From Brevundimonas sp. (GTDB taxonomy: Bacteria; Pseudomonadota; Alphaproteobacteria; Caulobacterales; Caulobacteraceae): 7,533 bases of DNA. The notes beneath the pieces were generated by a model, which was not told the origin of the DNA, made no database searches, and worked only from the letters and a program-made list of their open reading frames with translations. Below are positions 5,605-7,533 of the stretch, piece by piece. Numbering within the stretch: position 1 is the first letter of the stretch; each line of letters starts with the position of its first letter. The translations under genes were made by a program, and so were the position numbers. The stretch covers positions 1 through 7,533 of the forward strand of contig JALAGW010000016.1 of NCBI GenBank assembly GCA_022712235.1, written 5' to 3'.

Positions 5605-7056
5605 ATGGCCAGGGTTCGACTGACAGATCGATACGTAGGCACAATCTCTGCTCCGCAGGGACGCCGACTTGAGATTTTCGACCAGCATCCGCAGGGGGCG
5701 GGGCTGATGCTCCGGGTTGCCGATACTGGTCGCAAGATATGGATGGTCCGCTACCGGACCGACGACGGCCAGCAGCGTCGCCTTAACCTTGGCTACTACC
5801 CGGATGTTGGATTGTCGGAGGCTCGGGGCCGTGCTGCCGCGGCGAGGTTAGAGGCGACGGGCGGGGGCGACCCGGCCGCCGCGCGCCAACGGCGCCGCGT
5901 GGAAGCCAAAACTGATCGACTAAAAACCTATAATAATCTCGCTGACTCCTATTTCACCGCTTGCGAAGTCGGGGAATGGAAGCCCCGGGGTAAGAGGAAG
6001 CGGGCTTCGACCCTGGCGAACGAGAAATGGCTTTGGTCCAAACACATCAAGCCACACCTCGGGGGGTTAAAACTTGAGCAAGTGTCACCCGCAGAGCTCA
6101 AGCAGGTACTCCGGGATCTCGTAGCTACTGGCAGGGGGTCAACTTCCAACAAGGTCCGCGCCCAGATTCGCCAGATGTTCAACTTCGCGATCGGCGATGA
6201 CCGGATTGCGGTCAATCCGGTGGACAAGACTGCGGCTCTTGGCGACGAGGCACCGCGCCAGCGCGTCCTGTCCGATCAAGAAATTCGCGTCGTTTGGAGT
6301 GCCTTGAGCTCGCGGGCCGGCCTAATTCGACAGGGGAGGGGAGAGGTGGATGGCGAACGGGTCCTCATCGGGGAGCCTGTCAGCATCGCTCTGAAGCTAC
6401 TCTTAGTCACTCTGGTTCGACGGTCTGAGATGACTGGCGTCGCCCGTAGGGAACTGGATCTAGACAATGGGACTTGGCTGATCCCTGGTGATCGCACAAA
6501 AAGCGGGCGGTCCCACCTTGTGCCGTTGACGACGACCGCTATCGTCTTATTCCGGCGAGCGATCGAGATTGCCGATGAGGGGCGGTCCGAAGCCTCACCG
6601 TATGTGTTTCTGTCCCCCCGAGACCGCTGTAAGCCGATCACGCCCGCCGCGCTCACCCATGCGCTTCGCTACGTTCGCGAAGCGCTCGACCTCGAGAGGT
6701 TTACGCCGCACGACCTTCGTCGAACCGGCGCGACGATCATGGCCAGCGAGCGCCTTGAGATATCGCCCTTCCTTATCGGCAAAGTTCTAAGCCATTCGAC
6801 GGAAACAGGCGGTGCGGCGAATGTAACTCTTACGACCTACGCCCTTTATGACTACGTGAAGGAGAAGCGCGCGGCTCTATTGGCGTGGGAGGCGTTGCTG
6901 GGCAAGATTGTCGAGTCACCTTCCGAGAACCTGCCGACGTCGCCGATGGCAGCCAAGCTCCCTGTGGTCCTTGATGACGACATGCGGCGTCGCATTGCCG
7001 ACCCTAGGTTTCGCCAAGCTCTGATCGCAGAACTCCTGGGCCACGCGCCCTTATGA
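5605..7056 (+). CDS. Tyrosine-type site-specific integrase (P4/DUF4102 family)
   Basis: This 483-residue protein is a complete tyrosine recombinase that inserts and excises the element at tRNA-Arg by strand exchange. The N-terminal arm-binding domain (about 4-95) has the DUF4102-type pattern 'GLMLRVADTGRKIWMVRYR', 'LGYYPDVGLSEAR'. The SAM-like core-binding domain spans about 108-212. The catalytic domain (about 222-430) shows Arg272 in VRRSE, Lys299 in RTKSGR, His369 and Arg372 in HDLRR, His397 in LSHS and nucleophile Tyr412 in TTYALYDY, so all catalytic residues are present. A tail of about 55 residues follows the usual 'AWEALL' end. ATG 5605 is preferred because GGGAG lies at 5593-5597, 7 nt upstream. 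GTG 5599 would give two more residues but sits only 1 nt from that site. The gene starts about 210 bp from the tRNA half and points away from it. Codon use is less GC-biased than in the flanking genes, as expected for acquired DNA. No excisionase gene was found. Confidence -1.
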   Translation: MARVRLTDRYVGTISAPQGRRLEIFDQHPQGAGLMLRVADTGRKIWMVRYRTDDGQQRRLNLGYYPDVGLSEARGRAAAARLEATGGGDPAAARQRRRVEAKTDRLKTYNNLADSYFTACEVGEWKPRGKRKRASTLANEKWLWSKHIKPHLGGLKLEQVSPAELKQVLRDLVATGRGSTSNKVRAQIRQMFNFAIGDDRIAVNPVDKTAALGDEAPRQRVLSDQEIRVVWSALSSRAGLIRQGRGEVDGERVLIGEPVSIALKLLLVTLVRRSEMTGVARRELDLDNGTWLIPGDRTKSGRSHLVPLTTTAIVLFRRAIEIADEGRSEASPYVFLSPRDRCKPITPAALTHALRYVREALDLERFTPHDLRRTGATIMASERLEISPFLIGKVLSHSTETGGAANVTLTTYALYDYVKEKRAALLAWEALLGKIVESPSENLPTSPMAAKLPVVLDDDMRRRIADPRFRQALIAELLGHAPL

Positions 7057-7126
7057 TTCCGATGCTCAGTACGGCGCTATAAGCGGTGGAGTGGAGAAGG
7101 GCCGGGGACACCGCCAATGAGACACA
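7057..7126. other. Short gap between convergent integrase and oxidoreductase genes
   Basis: These 70 bp hold no convincing hairpin terminator, tRNA sequence or copy of the att core. If the element were only the integrase, its right junction would have to lie here, but nothing marks it. Confidence -1.
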
Positions 7127-7533
7127 TCAGACTCCCCCGACCGCGCCCGCCAGCAATTCCAGCGACCGCACCCGCGCGCCAGGATCCCAGATCTGGCTGG
7201 TGACCATCAGTTCGTCGGCGCCGGTTTTGGCAATGAAAGCGTCCATGGTCGCGCGCACCGTCTCGGGCGAGCCGACGGCTGAACAGGCCAGGGCGGCGTC
7301 GATCATGCCGCGCGCGGCGCCGTCCAGGCTTTCGTAGTAGCCTTCGACCGGGGCCGGCAGCTTGCCTGGGCGACCGGTTCTCAGATTGACGAAAGCCTGC
7401 TGGACCGAGGAGAACAACAGGCGCGCGGCCTGGTCCGTCTCGGCGGCGAACACGTTGTAGCCCAGCATGGCGTAGGGCTCAGCCAGATGGGCCGATGGCC
7501 GGAAGGTCTGACGATAGACGTCCAGCGCCCGCA
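7127..7533 (-). CDS. LLM class flavin-dependent oxidoreductase, C-terminal part (5' end beyond window)
   Basis: The minus-strand frame runs from the right edge to a TGA at 7129-7127 and gives the last 134 residues. The segment 'YRQTFRPSAHLAEPYAMLGYNVFAAETDQAARLL' type pattern comes first (within the first 40 residues). It is followed by 'AFVNLRTGRPGKLPAPV', 'GSPETVRATMDAF' and 'TGADELMVTSQIWDPGARVRSLELLA'. This is the usual C-terminal half of luciferase-like monooxygenase (MsnO8-type) proteins. These use reduced FMN in a TIM barrel to oxidise an organic substrate, which cannot be named from the sequence. The N-terminal flavin-binding half is outside the window. Coding is strongly GC-biased like the genes at 1-5124, so it looks like host DNA or at least not like the integrase. 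It converges on the integrase gene with a 70-bp gap. Confidence -1.
   Translation of the reverse strand, partial: RALDVYRQTFRPSAHLAEPYAMLGYNVFAAETDQAARLLFSSVQQAFVNLRTGRPGKLPAPVEGYYESLDGAARGMIDAALACSAVGSPETVRATMDAFIAKTGADELMVTSQIWDPGARVRSLELLAGAVGGV

Larger units (their letters stand above)
5395..7056. mobile_element. Left end of an integrative element (or its relic) at tRNA-Arg
   Basis: The element begins where tRNA identity stops (about 5395). It contains an AT-rich arm with repeats and a tyrosine integrase. Base composition drops here: codons such as TTA, CTA, AAA and AAT appear in the integrase and are scarce in the flanking genes. The right boundary is unknown. No second copy of the tRNA half is visible between 7057 and 7533, so 7056 is only the minimum extent. 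Confidence -1.

Noticed and set aside
7057..7126. Possible second attachment site or tRNA-Arg 5' half after the integrase
   Set aside because: Checked on both strands for the T-arm, anticodon-loop and GCACCCG acceptor sequences; none is present.
1..7533. CRISPR array, retron, toxin-antitoxin pair or other defence system
   Set aside because: No regularly spaced repeats, reverse transcriptase or small paired genes were seen; the element portion shows only an integrase.

Overview
The window looks like the chromosome of an alphaproteobacterium, most probably a member of Caulobacteraceae such as Brevundimonas. The basis is strongly GC-biased coding, GANTC sites and TTAA-containing motifs in promoter-like regions, and the character of the proteins (MepM/LytM-type M23 peptidase, TadE/TadG pair, LLM flavin oxidoreductase). 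The genus is an inference from protein character and was not confirmed by any search.

Layout from left to right. (a) 1-1358, minus strand: most of a large single-pass envelope protein of the AsmA/TamB/YdbH type, cut by the left edge. (b) 1359-1690: a divergent regulatory region. (c) 1691-3046, plus strand: a secreted M23 metallopeptidase with all zinc and catalytic residues, probably a peptidoglycan DD-endopeptidase, with a likely intrinsic terminator overlapping its stop codon. (d) 3060-5124, minus strand: a two-gene operon encoding a TadE pseudopilin-like protein and a TadG-like protein of the Flp/Tad pilus system. The pair converges on the peptidase gene. Its leader carries a hairpin that can cover the tadE ribosome binding site and a pair of 7-bp direct repeats 20 bp apart.

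(e) From about 5350 the character changes. Positions 5350-5394 (minus strand) are the 3' half of a tRNA-Arg(ACG) gene, from the anticodon loop to the encoded CCA, with no 5' half beside it. This is the footprint of integration by a tyrosine recombinase. It is followed by about 210 bp of AT-rich DNA with tandem 10-bp repeats, a G8 tract and a candidate promoter, and then by an intact P4/DUF4102-type tyrosine integrase (5605-7056) whose codon use is less GC-biased than its neighbours'. (f) 7127-7533, minus strand: the C-terminal part of an LLM-class flavin-dependent oxidoreductase, again in host-like GC-rich coding, cut by the right edge.

Taken together, genes (a)-(d) are envelope functions (inter-membrane transport or assembly, cell-wall remodelling, surface pili) next to a tRNA-Arg locus entered by an integrative element. 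Whether the element is a long island reaching past the right edge or a relic reduced to its integrase cannot be decided here, because no second attachment site or intact tRNA-Arg is visible. I see no clearly new multi-gene system. The least explained parts are the integrase/half-tRNA module and the two regulatory leaders.
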